From Erysipelotrichaceae bacterium (GTDB lineage: Bacteria; Bacillota_I; Bacilli_A; RFN20; CAG-826), in NCBI GenBank assembly GCA_015059105.1, contig SVBB01000003.1, forward strand, positions 62,001 to 126,000: DNA of 64,000 bases, given 5' to 3'. The translations under genes were made by a program, and so were the position numbers. The notes below the pieces were generated by a model. The model was not told the DNA's origin and made no database searches. It saw nothing but the letters and a program-made list of their open reading frames with translations. Shown piece after piece: positions 34,661-42,784 of this stretch (position 1 is its first letter; the number at the start of each line of letters is the position of its first letter).

Positions 34661-35656
34661 ATGCCTACTAAAAACGAAATATTAATATACAATTTGCCTG
34701 ATGGAACTTCAAATGTAGAAGTTTATTTAACTGAAGACGATTTATGGATGAATCAAGCTTCTTTGGCAAAATTATTTCAATCATCAACTCAAAACATTAC
34801 AATGCATATCCGTCATATCTATGAAGAAGGTGAGCTTAGCGAAACTTTAACATGTAAGTCAAACTTACAAGTTCAAAATGAGGGTGGTAGAACCGTTAAA
34901 AGAACTATTAAGTTGTATAACCTAAAAATGATTATTGCTATCGGGTTTCGCGTTAAAAGCTCTACTGCAACTGCTTTTAGAGTGTGGGCAAATAATATCA
35001 TTACTGAATATATGATTAAAGGGTATTCAATGGATGATAAGCGTTTAGAAGACCCCGAGAAATTCGGTAGAGATTATTTTGATGAATTATATCTTAGAAT
35101 TAGAGCAATTCGTGCCTCCGAGAAAAGGTTCTATCAAAAGGTATTAGATATTTACTCAACGAGTATTGACTATAACAAAAACGACGAACAATCAATTGAG
35201 TTTTTCAAAACAGTTCAAAACAAACTTCATTATGCAATTTCTGGAGAAACTGCTGCGGAACTCATTTATCATCGCGCTGACGCGACCAAAGACAATATGG
35301 GTTTAACATCTTGGAGAGGAGAACATGTTCAAAAAGCCGATGTGACTATTGCAAAGAATTATCTTTCTAAAGAAGAAATTGATTCTTTGAATCAGATTGT
35401 GAACATGTATTTGGACCACGCTGAAAGAATGGCCAAGTCAAACATTCCTATGCATATGAACGATTGGATTGAAGCGCTTGATGCATTCTTAAAATTTGAA
35501 AGAGCAGACATTCTTATTGGGGCGGGTAAAATATCTCATGCTCTTGCAGAACAAAAAGCCCATAAAGAATATGAAAAATATGATACAAATAGACAAATAA
35601 CAATGTCTGCTGATTTAGACAAAGAATTGCTTGATGTGTTAAACAAAAAGAAATAA
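34661..35656 (+). CDS. RhuM-family protein, cassette 2
   Basis: A 331-residue paralogue of the protein at 15301-16287. Shared blocks in the same order: LWMNQASLAKLFQSS, EEGEL, YNLKMIIAIGFRVKS, FFKTVQNKLHYAISGETAAE, RADATKDNMGL, and AKNYLSKEEIDSLNQIVNMYLD. AAGGAGG lies eight bases before the ATG. The XRE-peptidase gene starts two bases after the stop. The conserved N-terminal part suggests DNA binding, as in antirepressors; the role of the helical C-terminal part is unknown. Together with its neighbour it lies between 28-bp direct repeats. Confidence 0.85.
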   Translation: MPTKNEILIYNLPDGTSNVEVYLTEDDLWMNQASLAKLFQSSTQNITMHIRHIYEEGELSETLTCKSNLQVQNEGGRTVKRTIKLYNLKMIIAIGFRVKSSTATAFRVWANNIITEYMIKGYSMDDKRLEDPEKFGRDYFDELYLRIRAIRASEKRFYQKVLDIYSTSIDYNKNDEQSIEFFKTVQNKLHYAISGETAAELIYHRADATKDNMGLTSWRGEHVQKADVTIAKNYLSKEEIDSLNQIVNMYLDHAERMAKSNIPMHMNDWIEALDAFLKFERADILIGAGKISHALAEQKAHKEYEKYDTNRQITMSADLDKELLDVLNKKK

Positions 35657-35658
35657 TT

Positions 35659-36393
35659 ATGGATAAAAAAGAACTTGGTGCAAATATAAGATCCACAAGA
35701 AAAGCAAAAGGATTATCCCAAAACCAATTAGCGGAGCTTATGGGATATAAAGATCACTCTACTCTTGCAAAGGTGGAGACTGGTGTAAATGATATTACTG
35801 TTGAAACTCTTTATAAATATGCAGATAAGTTAGAAATTGATGTTCAAACTCTTTTATCTATCAAATCCGAATTAGATATCTTTAATGATTTTTGTGAAGA
35901 AAACAAACTAGATATCTTTTTATCAACAAAGATGCCTAAGGGATATGAGAAATCGAACGGAACATTTGATATTACAAAGAAATCCTTATTTTACAATGTC
36001 AGTTATTTGAAAGAACTTCCATATTATGAAAGAATCTTTTATCTATTCCATGAATTAAGACACGCTGATCAATATTTTAATCCGCAAAAATATAGTGAAG
36101 AAATAAAACTTAGCAGTAGATACTCTATTATGTTTGATGGCACATGTTCTAAACTTATCAACAACAATTGGAAAGAATGCAAACTAAACGGAAAAGAAGA
36201 ATATTACATTAATTTATACTTAAATCAACCTTATGAAATAGACGCTAATCAATTTGCATATCAAGAAACTAAAAAGATTGTTGGTAAATCAAAAGAGTTA
36301 GATAAATTAATTGATTTTTGGACACCTAAAGAAACATTATCGTTTGAAGAAATTAAAGATATCTATAAGCAAATTGATAAGCTTTGTGAGTGA
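35659..36393 (+). CDS. XRE helix-turn-helix with ImmA/IrrE-like zinc peptidase domain
   Basis: A 244-residue protein. Residues about 6-65 are an XRE domain (NIRSTRKAKGLSQNQLAELM, GYKDHSTLAKVETG). The C-terminal half has the zinc-binding HELRH in RIFYLFHELRHADQYF near residue 134, with downstream acidic residues, as in ImmA/IrrE peptidases that cleave XRE repressors. It starts two bases after the RhuM gene. In cassette 1 the equivalent gene carries a Nudix domain in place of the peptidase. It may cleave a repressor, or itself, to switch the cassette on; this is inferred. Confidence 0.8.
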   Translation: MDKKELGANIRSTRKAKGLSQNQLAELMGYKDHSTLAKVETGVNDITVETLYKYADKLEIDVQTLLSIKSELDIFNDFCEENKLDIFLSTKMPKGYEKSNGTFDITKKSLFYNVSYLKELPYYERIFYLFHELRHADQYFNPQKYSEEIKLSSRYSIMFDGTCSKLINNNWKECKLNGKEEYYINLYLNQPYEIDANQFAYQETKKIVGKSKELDKLIDFWTPKETLSFEEIKDIYKQIDKLCE

Positions 36394-36406
36394 ATAGCAC
36401 TGTTGA

Positions 36407-36434
36407 AATCGTGTCCCAGATGGCTTTTTTGAGA
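36407..36434 (+). repeat. 28-bp direct repeat, right copy
   Basis: 27 of 28 bases match 34473-34500; the only change is G to T after AGATGGCT. It lies 14 bases after the XRE-peptidase stop codon, so repeat to repeat is 1,934 bp. Confidence 0.9.
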
Positions 36435-36517
36435 AAAACAATTTTTGAAAACAAGTGGCACATCTGTGGCACTATATAAAATATAATGATTACGTTAAAT
36501 AAAGCGAGGAACTAATT

Positions 36518-38101
36518 ATGCCAAACAAAGTAGAAGTAAAAGTATATCCACCATTAACGGAAGAAGAAAAAGAAGCGATTATCGCGAGACATAGAGAACT
36601 CGTCGATAAGCTCAATAAACTTCTTCCTCCAGGACAGAAAGTTTCTTTTGATGAGAATCTTAAAGATCGCCTCAATAATCCAAAAGAAGTCGCTGTTTAC
36701 CGCATCGGTCAAGAAGCAAAGGCGATTAAAGCAGAGCAAGAAAAAATCTATAAAGACATGGTTGATAAATACGGCAAGCCTACAGGAAACAATAAAAATC
36801 CGTTTGACCGCAATGTCTCCACTTTCTTTAGAACAGATAACACTAAAGATGCGCAAGATCATAATGAAAAGGTCTATCAAGACTACCTTCATTATCCAAA
36901 TAAACTCGCCTATGTCCGTTATAAGGATGTGATGAAGATCAATCCTCAAGATATCTTAGACTGCAAAGGCGACAAACTAAAACTCGCGGAATATTATCAG
37001 AAGAACTACCGCGCGATTAAAGATGCCTTTGAATACGGTAACGCCTTCAAATATGTCGATATGACAGCTGGGATGAAAAACGCTAAAAACTCTATCGAAG
37101 AACTCACTAATTTAATCGGTGGTTTAGATAAACAATATACTGAAATCGCTTCCTCAATCGATTATTTCGCATTCCCAGAAATCGATGGTCCACAAGCTCA
37201 AATCTTAATGCTCAAATGTGGGGACTTCATAAGCCAAGAACCAAACAATAAGACTTATATGACGATGGTGCAAAATAAACTCATCGAAGGAAAAGAAGAC
37301 ATTTTCACTGTCTTTGAAAACATGAAGAAAAAAGGTGCAGATTTCTCCAAAGGAGGAATCATGGCCTATAAGCCAATTAAGAAAGATAATTATAACGGCT
37401 ATGAACAAGAAATAGCGTTAAGAGATTTCTTCCCTGTTGCTCTAGGTGATGTCGATGGTTCATTTGATAATAACCTCATCGGTCATGAACAAGAAAATGT
37501 CAAATATATCTTAAAACCAAGAACACCAGATGAAATCAAACGCATCCAACTCATCTGCTTTGATGCCTCGTATCAATATGCGAATGAATGGAGAAAAAGA
37601 TTTACTCAAAAGACTAATCTCACGTCAATTGATCCAAAAAGATGTGAAGATAGCTTAAAAGCGAGCTGGTTCTCTAGATGGTTTGGTAGAAATTCTGCCC
37701 AATACGATTACTTGATGAAAGCATACAAGGAATTCAATGATCCTCGTCATAAAGATTATTTAAACGAAGATAAACTTAGAGAAGCTGCGGTCAATTATCG
37801 TACGAGAAAAGCAGGACAAGGCTATACTGGTCGTGGTAGTTCCGTCGACGATAGAAGAATGAAATTCGCGGATGACATCATCGCGACTTGCGACCAATGC
37901 AAAGAAGAGAAAAACGCTATCTTTGCAGAAATCGATAGTGAACTCCTCCATGGTTATCCACCACACAAAGAACCGGCGATTGAAAACCCTAATGTTGTCG
38001 AGGAAAAAGCAAACGATAATAAGGTAAATAAAAAAGAAATAGTTAAAGAAAAGAACATTGAAGAAGTTGAAAAAAACGACAACGATATCGTCTTAAAATA
38101 A
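36518..38101 (+). CDS. Unrecognised 527-residue soluble protein
   Basis: No family recognised. The product has no signal peptide or transmembrane segment, is highly charged, and is rich in helix-forming stretches. The N-terminus (PPLTEEEKEAIIARHRELVD) and the middle (NSIEELTNLIGGLDKQYTEI) could be coiled coils. A Cys-x-x-Cys is at CDQC near residue 465, and the last 45 residues are a Lys/Glu/Asn-rich tail that is probably disordered. It is monocistronic, starting 84 bases after the right direct repeat, with GCGAGGA before the ATG and an intrinsic terminator after it. Its place beside a mobile-looking cassette suggests it may be accessory. Confidence 0.75.
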   Translation: MPNKVEVKVYPPLTEEEKEAIIARHRELVDKLNKLLPPGQKVSFDENLKDRLNNPKEVAVYRIGQEAKAIKAEQEKIYKDMVDKYGKPTGNNKNPFDRNVSTFFRTDNTKDAQDHNEKVYQDYLHYPNKLAYVRYKDVMKINPQDILDCKGDKLKLAEYYQKNYRAIKDAFEYGNAFKYVDMTAGMKNAKNSIEELTNLIGGLDKQYTEIASSIDYFAFPEIDGPQAQILMLKCGDFISQEPNNKTYMTMVQNKLIEGKEDIFTVFENMKKKGADFSKGGIMAYKPIKKDNYNGYEQEIALRDFFPVALGDVDGSFDNNLIGHEQENVKYILKPRTPDEIKRIQLICFDASYQYANEWRKRFTQKTNLTSIDPKRCEDSLKASWFSRWFGRNSAQYDYLMKAYKEFNDPRHKDYLNEDKLREAAVNYRTRKAGQGYTGRGSSVDDRRMKFADDIIATCDQCKEEKNAIFAEIDSELLHGYPPHKEPAIENPNVVEEKANDNKVNKKEIVKEKNIEEVEKNDNDIVLK

Positions 38102-38114
38102 TATCAACTAACTA

Positions 38115-38138
38115 AGCCGCCATATGGTGGCTTTTTTA
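38115..38138 (+). terminator. Rho-independent terminator after the 527-residue gene
   Basis: AGCCGCC (38115-38121) and GGTGGCT (38126-38132) form a stem around ATAT, followed by a T-run. Confidence 0.9.
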
Positions 38139-38272
38139 ATAGCGCAGTATTATAACGCAGTGGCAACAAACACCTGAGGTAATAATTAAGAAGTGGCAAT
38201 CGATAAGAAAAATAACGTGATAGTGGAAAATTAATTATCACATCACTATTAAAATATTGTAAAATATTTATA

Positions 38273-39013
38273 ATGACTACTATTGATCAAATCATCGCAG
38301 AAAAGCTTGGGGCAATTCAATTTGGAGATTGGCCTTTTGGTAACTTCATTTTATGTGTCATCGCCTTAGTTCTTTCTCTTGTTCTCTGTGGCCTTATTGG
38401 TTATGAAAGAGAAATAAAAGGAAGTAACGCTGGTTTTAGGACCCATCTTCTTGTCGGCATTGGTTCTTGCGTTATTATGATTGTTTCTATCTACGGTTTT
38501 CCGGCAGTTGAAGGCACAAAAAGAGATGTTGCTCGTTTAGCTGCAGCAGTGGTTACTGGTGTTGGCTTTTTAGGTGCAGGTGCTATTATGCATAGGAACG
38601 CAGGTATTACTGGTTTAACAACTGCCGCAACTATCTGGGTCTCAATGGCAATTGGTCTAGCTTGTGGTTCGATGAACTTCATCCTCGCTACTGGAGGAAC
38701 AATCCTCATCCTTATCGTTTTAATTACATTAGGAAGATTTGAAGTATATTTCAGCAAGAAAAAAGGACCACAAATCACATTAAAAGCAACACGAAATGTA
38801 CCGGTTATCTCTCATCTTCTTGAAATCAGTGAACAATCTGAATGCAGTATCCATAATTTACAAATGGAATCATTAGAAGGTGATGAGATATAGTTATCCT
38901 TTGGCTTATATGCAAACAACAAAGATTTTGATTTAGTGATATTCCTTAGTAAACTCGAAAAGATTGAAGGGGTCAAATCCGTCACCTCATCGCGACCAAA
39001 ATATTATCAATAA
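38273..39013 (+). pseudogene. MgtC/SapB-family membrane protein gene interrupted by one TAG
   Basis: The first 206 codons encode a typical MgtC: four or five transmembrane helices with GLIGYEREIKGSNAGFRTHL, VGIGSCVIMIVS, RLAAAVVTGVGFLGAGAIM and GLTTAATIWVSMAIGLA, then the start of the C-terminal ACT-like domain (SIHNLQMESLEGDEI). A TAG at 38891-38893 stops it. The same frame goes on with LSFGLYANNKDFDLVIFL and IEGVKSVTSSRPKYYQ to a TAA at 39011, completing the domain. The transmembrane part could still be made as a shortened protein. An intrinsic terminator follows at 39015. No ribosome site is evident. Confidence 0.8.
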
Positions 39014-39014
39014 T

Positions 39015-39040
39015 GACTGTCTGTGATGACAGTCTTTTTT
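39015..39040 (+). terminator. Rho-independent terminator of the mgtC unit
   Basis: GACTGTC (39015-39021) and GACAGTC (39028-39034) form a perfect stem with a TGTGAT loop, followed by six T. It directly follows the second stop of the interrupted mgtC, so the broken gene's 3' end is intact. Confidence 0.92.
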
Positions 39041-39187
39041 ATATTATTTCTTTTCCTATATAATATTTTTGTATCTCATTAACAATATATGTATCCAAGG
39101 GATGCATTATTGATTGACCCCTAGGGGTCGCTTTTTCTTCCTTGGTAAAATATATAAGGATAGTCGCGGGACCTCTATAATATTTTT

Positions 39188-39320
39188 ACTGCTAGACAGT
39201 CTGATTTACATACTGAGGACGCGGCTTCCCTATTAAACGTTGTTTGTAGGATGAGGCACAGACCTTCTATTTGAGATATTACGTTAGGGAAGCTAAGCGA
39301 ATTGCCCAAAGTAACTATCC
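39188..39320 (+). ncRNA. Candidate IS110 bridge RNA
   Basis: Between a TATAAT at 39176-39181 and the transposase ribosome site lies a structured non-coding stretch. GCTTCCCTA (39224-39232) pairs with TAGGGAAGC (39085+200, i.e. 39285-39293), extended by AACGT (39236-39240) with ACGTT (39281-39285), and closes a loop of about 40 bases. IS110 transposases use a bridge RNA made from the non-coding end next to the gene, with internal loops that pair with donor and target DNA. Position, size and fold fit; the guide sequences were not assigned. Confidence 0.5.
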
Positions 39321-39337
39321 AAAAGGAGGTTTTATTT

Positions 39338-40552
39338 ATGCCTACTTATTATGTGGGTATTGATGTCAGTAAGTTTAAGCACACCTGCTGCATCATCAAT
39401 GAAAATGGAGAAGTGATCAAAAAGAGTTTTGACTTCTCCAATTCAAAAGAAGGATTTGATTCATTGATAGAAATATTTAAATCAATTGATCAATCTGAAT
39501 CATCATTTCAAATAGTGATGGAAGCAACTGGTCATTATCACGAATGTTTATTTAGATATCTAGTTGCTAATAATTACTTAGCTCAAATTAAAAACCCTGT
39601 CGTGATAGCAAGATTTAAACAATCTGAATATCTCGACAAGGCGAAGACTGATAACCTTGATGCACTTCTTATTGCCCAATATGCATCAAAGCATCCATTC
39701 AGTCCTTCTATGCTTAAATCATACAACATTGAAAGAATTAGGCGAATATCAAGAGCCAAATATTTTCTATATCAGAATAAAGAAAGAACGATTAATCATC
39801 TTCATCGATATTTAGATGAATCTTTTCCAGAATTAATCCCTTTCTTAAGAAAAAGAGGAGATATTAAGCGATATCAAGGTCGTAATTTATTTGATTCTAA
39901 GACTACTTTGTGGCTTCTTGAAAACTTTCCATCCGCGAAGAAATTTTCTAATGCAAGAAGTGAAACAGCGGAGAAACTAAGAAGAATGTCTAAGGGTGCA
40001 TTTAGCTTAATTAAATTCAACGAGCTTAGAAATATTGCTAAAAATTCTATCGGTGTTTCATTCCAAGAAACCGAAGAAATAATAATTCAATTAGTTCAAG
40101 AACTTAGAAACATCCAAGAAAGAAACGACAAACTAGATGAACTTTTAATCCCCTTAATTGACGAAACATCACCTAACTTATTAACTGTTCCTGGGATTGG
40201 TTACCGTTTAGCGGGTCTACTTATTAGTGAAATAGGAGATGCGTCAGAGTTTCCAAGTGCAGATAAAATAATTAAATTTGCAGGACTTGATGTTAGAGTC
40301 TATCAATCTGGAACTGTTGAAAAGCATGGGGCGATTAGAAAAAGAGGATCGCCTTTACTTAGATATGCATTATTCCAAGCAGCGGAGAAAGCTCGTATTC
40401 ATTGCCCTGAAATTGCAGAATTCTATTCAAAGAAAAAGTCTGAGGGAAAACATCCGATTTGTGCCTTAACTCATACAGCAAGAAAGATACTTCGAATTGT
40501 TTGGGCTTTATTAAAAACTGGGCAAAACTATAGTCAATCTATCTCTGATTAG
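39338..40552 (+). CDS. IS110-family transposase (DEDD recombinase)
   Basis: ATG 39338 is chosen because AAGGAGG lies 11 bases before it; the frame is open further upstream only by chance. The 404-residue protein has the DEDD N-terminal domain: YYVGIDVSKFKHTCCII (Asp), VMEATGHYHECLF (Glu), KTDNLDALLIAQY (two Asp). A coiled middle follows, then the Transposase_20 domain with LLTVPGIGYRLAGLLISEIG and the serine-bearing RKRGSPLLRYALF. All catalytic positions are present and the gene is uninterrupted, so it may be active. Confidence 0.95.
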   Translation: MPTYYVGIDVSKFKHTCCIINENGEVIKKSFDFSNSKEGFDSLIEIFKSIDQSESSFQIVMEATGHYHECLFRYLVANNYLAQIKNPVVIARFKQSEYLDKAKTDNLDALLIAQYASKHPFSPSMLKSYNIERIRRISRAKYFLYQNKERTINHLHRYLDESFPELIPFLRKRGDIKRYQGRNLFDSKTTLWLLENFPSAKKFSNARSETAEKLRRMSKGAFSLIKFNELRNIAKNSIGVSFQETEEIIIQLVQELRNIQERNDKLDELLIPLIDETSPNLLTVPGIGYRLAGLLISEIGDASEFPSADKIIKFAGLDVRVYQSGTVEKHGAIRKRGSPLLRYALFQAAEKARIHCPEIAEFYSKKKSEGKHPICALTHTARKILRIVWALLKTGQNYSQSISD

Positions 40553-40574
40553 TGCTTAAATCAGTGAATATTTT

Positions 40575-40602
40575 AAAACTCTATCTTTGATATAGTTTTT
40601 TC
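40575..40602 (+). terminator. Hairpin with T-run after the IS110 transposase
   Basis: AAAACTCTATC (40575-40585) pairs with GATATAGTTTT (40589-40599) with a single mismatch, followed by more T. It ends transposase transcription and lies at or close to the right end of the element. Confidence 0.65.
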
Positions 40603-40642
40603 GTCGTGGACTTTAAGAAAAAAATACTTGATAATTGTAGGT

Positions 40643-41350
40643 ATGTATAACATTGCTATTGTGGAAGATAACGATAACGACGCGGAACTTTTACAGTCGT
40701 ATATCGTTAACATCTCTGAAAAAGAACATAATGAATATAACGTCATCCGTTTTCACGATGCGACTTCATTTTTAAAAGAGTATAAACCGATATATGCAGT
40801 CGTTCTTTTAGATGTGGAAATGCCGAATATGAATGGGGTGGAAGCTTCTAGTGAACTTCGTAAGATTGATAAGTCCTGTTCTATAATATTTGTCACTAAT
40901 CTGATTCAATACGCGCAGAAGGGGTATGAAGTAGATGCGGTGGCTTATCTTATTAAACCAGTTCAGTATTTTGACTTCTCTTTAAAATTTAAAAAAGCGA
41001 TATCCTTATATTCTTTAAATGAAGATAAAGATTATTTAGTGAAAGCTGGTAAAGGAATATATCACATCTCCACGAATAAATTGATGTTTGTGGAAGTGAT
41101 TAGACATAGGCTTTATTACCATCTCGTCGATGAAGTGATTGAGGTGACAGGAACAATCTCAAAAGCAGAAGAAGAGCTTAAAGGTTATGGCTTTTTAAAA
41201 TGCAATCAATGCTATTTAGTTAATCCGCATTATATATCTAAGATTGAAGGACTAGAACTTACAGTGGGTAGCTCAGTTTTGCTCATCTCTCGTCCACGAA
41301 AGAAGATATTTTTAGAAGAACTCGCGAATTGGTATAGTGGGGTGAAATAG
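40643..41350 (+). CDS. LytTR-family response regulator
   Basis: ATG 40643 is preferred over an in-frame TTG at 40628. The 235-residue protein has a receiver domain (NIAIVEDNDNDAELL, phospho-acceptor Asp in VVLLDVEMPNMNG, conserved Lys in YLIKPVQ) and a C-terminal LytTR DNA-binding domain (YHISTNKLMFVEVIRHRLYY ... GFLKCNQCYLVNPHYI). It is AgrA/VirR-like. It overlaps the sensor kinase gene by one base. The next genes encode GH16 lipoproteins, which may be its targets. Confidence 0.92.
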   Translation: MYNIAIVEDNDNDAELLQSYIVNISEKEHNEYNVIRFHDATSFLKEYKPIYAVVLLDVEMPNMNGVEASSELRKIDKSCSIIFVTNLIQYAQKGYEVDAVAYLIKPVQYFDFSLKFKKAISLYSLNEDKDYLVKAGKGIYHISTNKLMFVEVIRHRLYYHLVDEVIEVTGTISKAEEELKGYGFLKCNQCYLVNPHYISKIEGLELTVGSSVLLISRPRKKIFLEELANWYSGVK

Positions 41351-42720
41351 TGATACAAGATGTTTTAGCAATCTTTGTCCAAGTGATATTAGAATTCATC
41401 ATTGAACTCGGTGCTTTTATCATCATCGTTTTCTATTTCTTTAACCGAAAAGAGAAATTTATCGGAAGATTCTTCCTCGCACTCTTATTCGTCCTTGTAG
41501 TTGGGTTTGGTCTATCATTCTTCTATTATTATTTTGGAGATACTTTATGGGGCAGAGTCCTCGTCTATCTCGCTTTATTCGCGGCCTTTATCCCCGCGAC
41601 AAAATTCGTCGTCAACGAACAGTTTGTGCCAGTGATATTTTATTTAGGGGTGGCTTATGCGATTCAAAATATCGTCTATAAGATATGGCTCATCTTCTTC
41701 GTCTTTGTGGTCAATAACGACTGGGATTTATTATGGGGTGATAATTATAATCTCATCTACCATATCGTCTATTATTCATTCCTCGTGATAATGATAGTGG
41801 TTACCGCTTTGGTGTTCCGCTTCTTCTTCCATAAGAGCTTAAGCGATAGGATATTCAGCAAGAGAATATTATTTGTAACGATGTTTTGTTTATTAACCAC
41901 AGTAGTCCTTTGTTCTTTTGAAGATATTGCTTTTAAGAATATGTCCACGGGAAGAGAACATCATTTCGATAACAACACATTATTACTACTTAGACAAAGC
42001 GGGAACTTATTATCCATTCTTTCCTGCGTTCTTGTCTTATATTTATCTTCTAAAGCGATTAAAGAAAACCATTTAGCAAACGAAGTGGAATATCTCGAAC
42101 ATACGATTAAACAGTCCAAACAACAATATGAAATATCGAAAGATACGATTGAGATGATCAATATCAAATGTCATGACATCAAATATCAAATCCGTTCTTT
42201 AGCGAGCGCGGGTAACTTTAATCAAGAAGAGTTGAAGAAATTAGAAGAATCGGTCAATATCTACGATTCTAAACTAGATACTGGTAACCAGATGTTAAAC
42301 GTTCTTTTATGGGAGAAATCTTCCTTCTGCAAACAGAATAATATCAATTTTGGTTGTATGGTTGATGGGACGATCTTTGAATTCATGGATAGTGGGGACC
42401 TCTACTGTCTATTTGGTAACATCATCGATAACGCCTTAGAAGCGGTGAAGAACATCAAAGATGAAAAGCAGAGAATCATCAATATCTCCACCCGTAAAAG
42501 AGGGAATATGATCTTTATAGATCAAGACAATTATTATCATCAAAAATTAGAATTTAATAATGACCTTCCAGAGACCACAAAGGAAGATAAAAACTTCCAC
42601 GGCTTTGGTCTTAGAAGCATTAAAATTATCGCGAGAAAATATGGGGGAGAGATGTCGATTTCGACCTCTAATAACGTCTTCCATTTATCAATAATACTCA
42701 CCGACAATACGACAAAATAA
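41350..42720 (+). CDS. GHKL sensor histidine kinase (AgrC/VirS-like)
   Basis: GTG start overlapping the stop of the regulator gene by one base. The 456-residue protein has six or seven transmembrane helices in residues 1-230, a coiled-coil, the phospho-accepting His in MINIKCHDIKYQIRSL near residue 277, and the GHKL ATPase with N-box GNIIDNALEAV and G-box GFGLRSIKIIARKYGG. The build is that of kinases that sense peptides or small molecules in the membrane. It signals to the LytTR regulator. Confidence 0.92.
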   Translation: MIQDVLAIFVQVILEFIIELGAFIIIVFYFFNRKEKFIGRFFLALLFVLVVGFGLSFFYYYFGDTLWGRVLVYLALFAAFIPATKFVVNEQFVPVIFYLGVAYAIQNIVYKIWLIFFVFVVNNDWDLLWGDNYNLIYHIVYYSFLVIMIVVTALVFRFFFHKSLSDRIFSKRILFVTMFCLLTTVVLCSFEDIAFKNMSTGREHHFDNNTLLLLRQSGNLLSILSCVLVLYLSSKAIKENHLANEVEYLEHTIKQSKQQYEISKDTIEMINIKCHDIKYQIRSLASAGNFNQEELKKLEESVNIYDSKLDTGNQMLNVLLWEKSSFCKQNNINFGCMVDGTIFEFMDSGDLYCLFGNIIDNALEAVKNIKDEKQRIINISTRKRGNMIFIDQDNYYHQKLEFNNDLPETTKEDKNFHGFGLRSIKIIARKYGGEMSISTSNNVFHLSIILTDNTTK

Positions 42721-42727
42721 GTAACGA

Positions 42728-42753
42728 AATTGCAGTTTAGGTAAAGTAATTGC
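42728..42753 (+). promoter_or_regulatory. Candidate LytTR binding site before the GH16 genes
   Basis: AATTGC occurs twice (42728-42733 and 42748-42753), 20 bases apart start to start, in the 64-bp gap between the kinase and the first GH16 gene. LytTR regulators bind two direct repeats about two helical turns apart. The match to a known LytTR consensus is loose, so this is tentative. Confidence 0.3.
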
Positions 42754-42784
42754 CACTATCTTTTTGCTGTTTTAAGGTATATAT

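Larger units (their letters stand above)
39041..40610 (+). mobile_element. IS110-family insertion sequence (ends not precisely defined)
   Basis: The element comprises a DEDD transposase gene and about 300 bases of non-coding sequence upstream. IS110 elements have no terminal inverted repeats of note and make no target duplications, so the ends cannot be read from a single copy; the bounds given run from the mgtC terminator to the hairpin after the transposase. A perfect palindrome GACCCCTAGGGGTC at about 39115-39128 followed by a T-rich run may be a terminator that shields the element or belongs to the host. Confidence 0.75.

Noticed and set aside
15301-36393. Prophage origin of the RhuM/XRE regions
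   Set aside because: No integrase, terminase, capsid or tail genes are present, and the cassettes are only two genes each.
29914-39013. Recoding of TAA and TAG as sense codons, suggested by in-frame stops in the DUF2442-XRE and mgtC genes
   Set aside because: TAA and TAG end many intact genes here (for example rpsF, lysS and the DUF234 ATPase), and TGA also ends genes. Two isolated stops fit pseudogenes or base errors better.
39115-39128. GACCCCTAGGGGTC palindrome as an IS110 terminal inverted repeat
   Set aside because: IS110 elements lack such ends, and no matching sequence occurs after the transposase. It is more likely a terminator or binding site.
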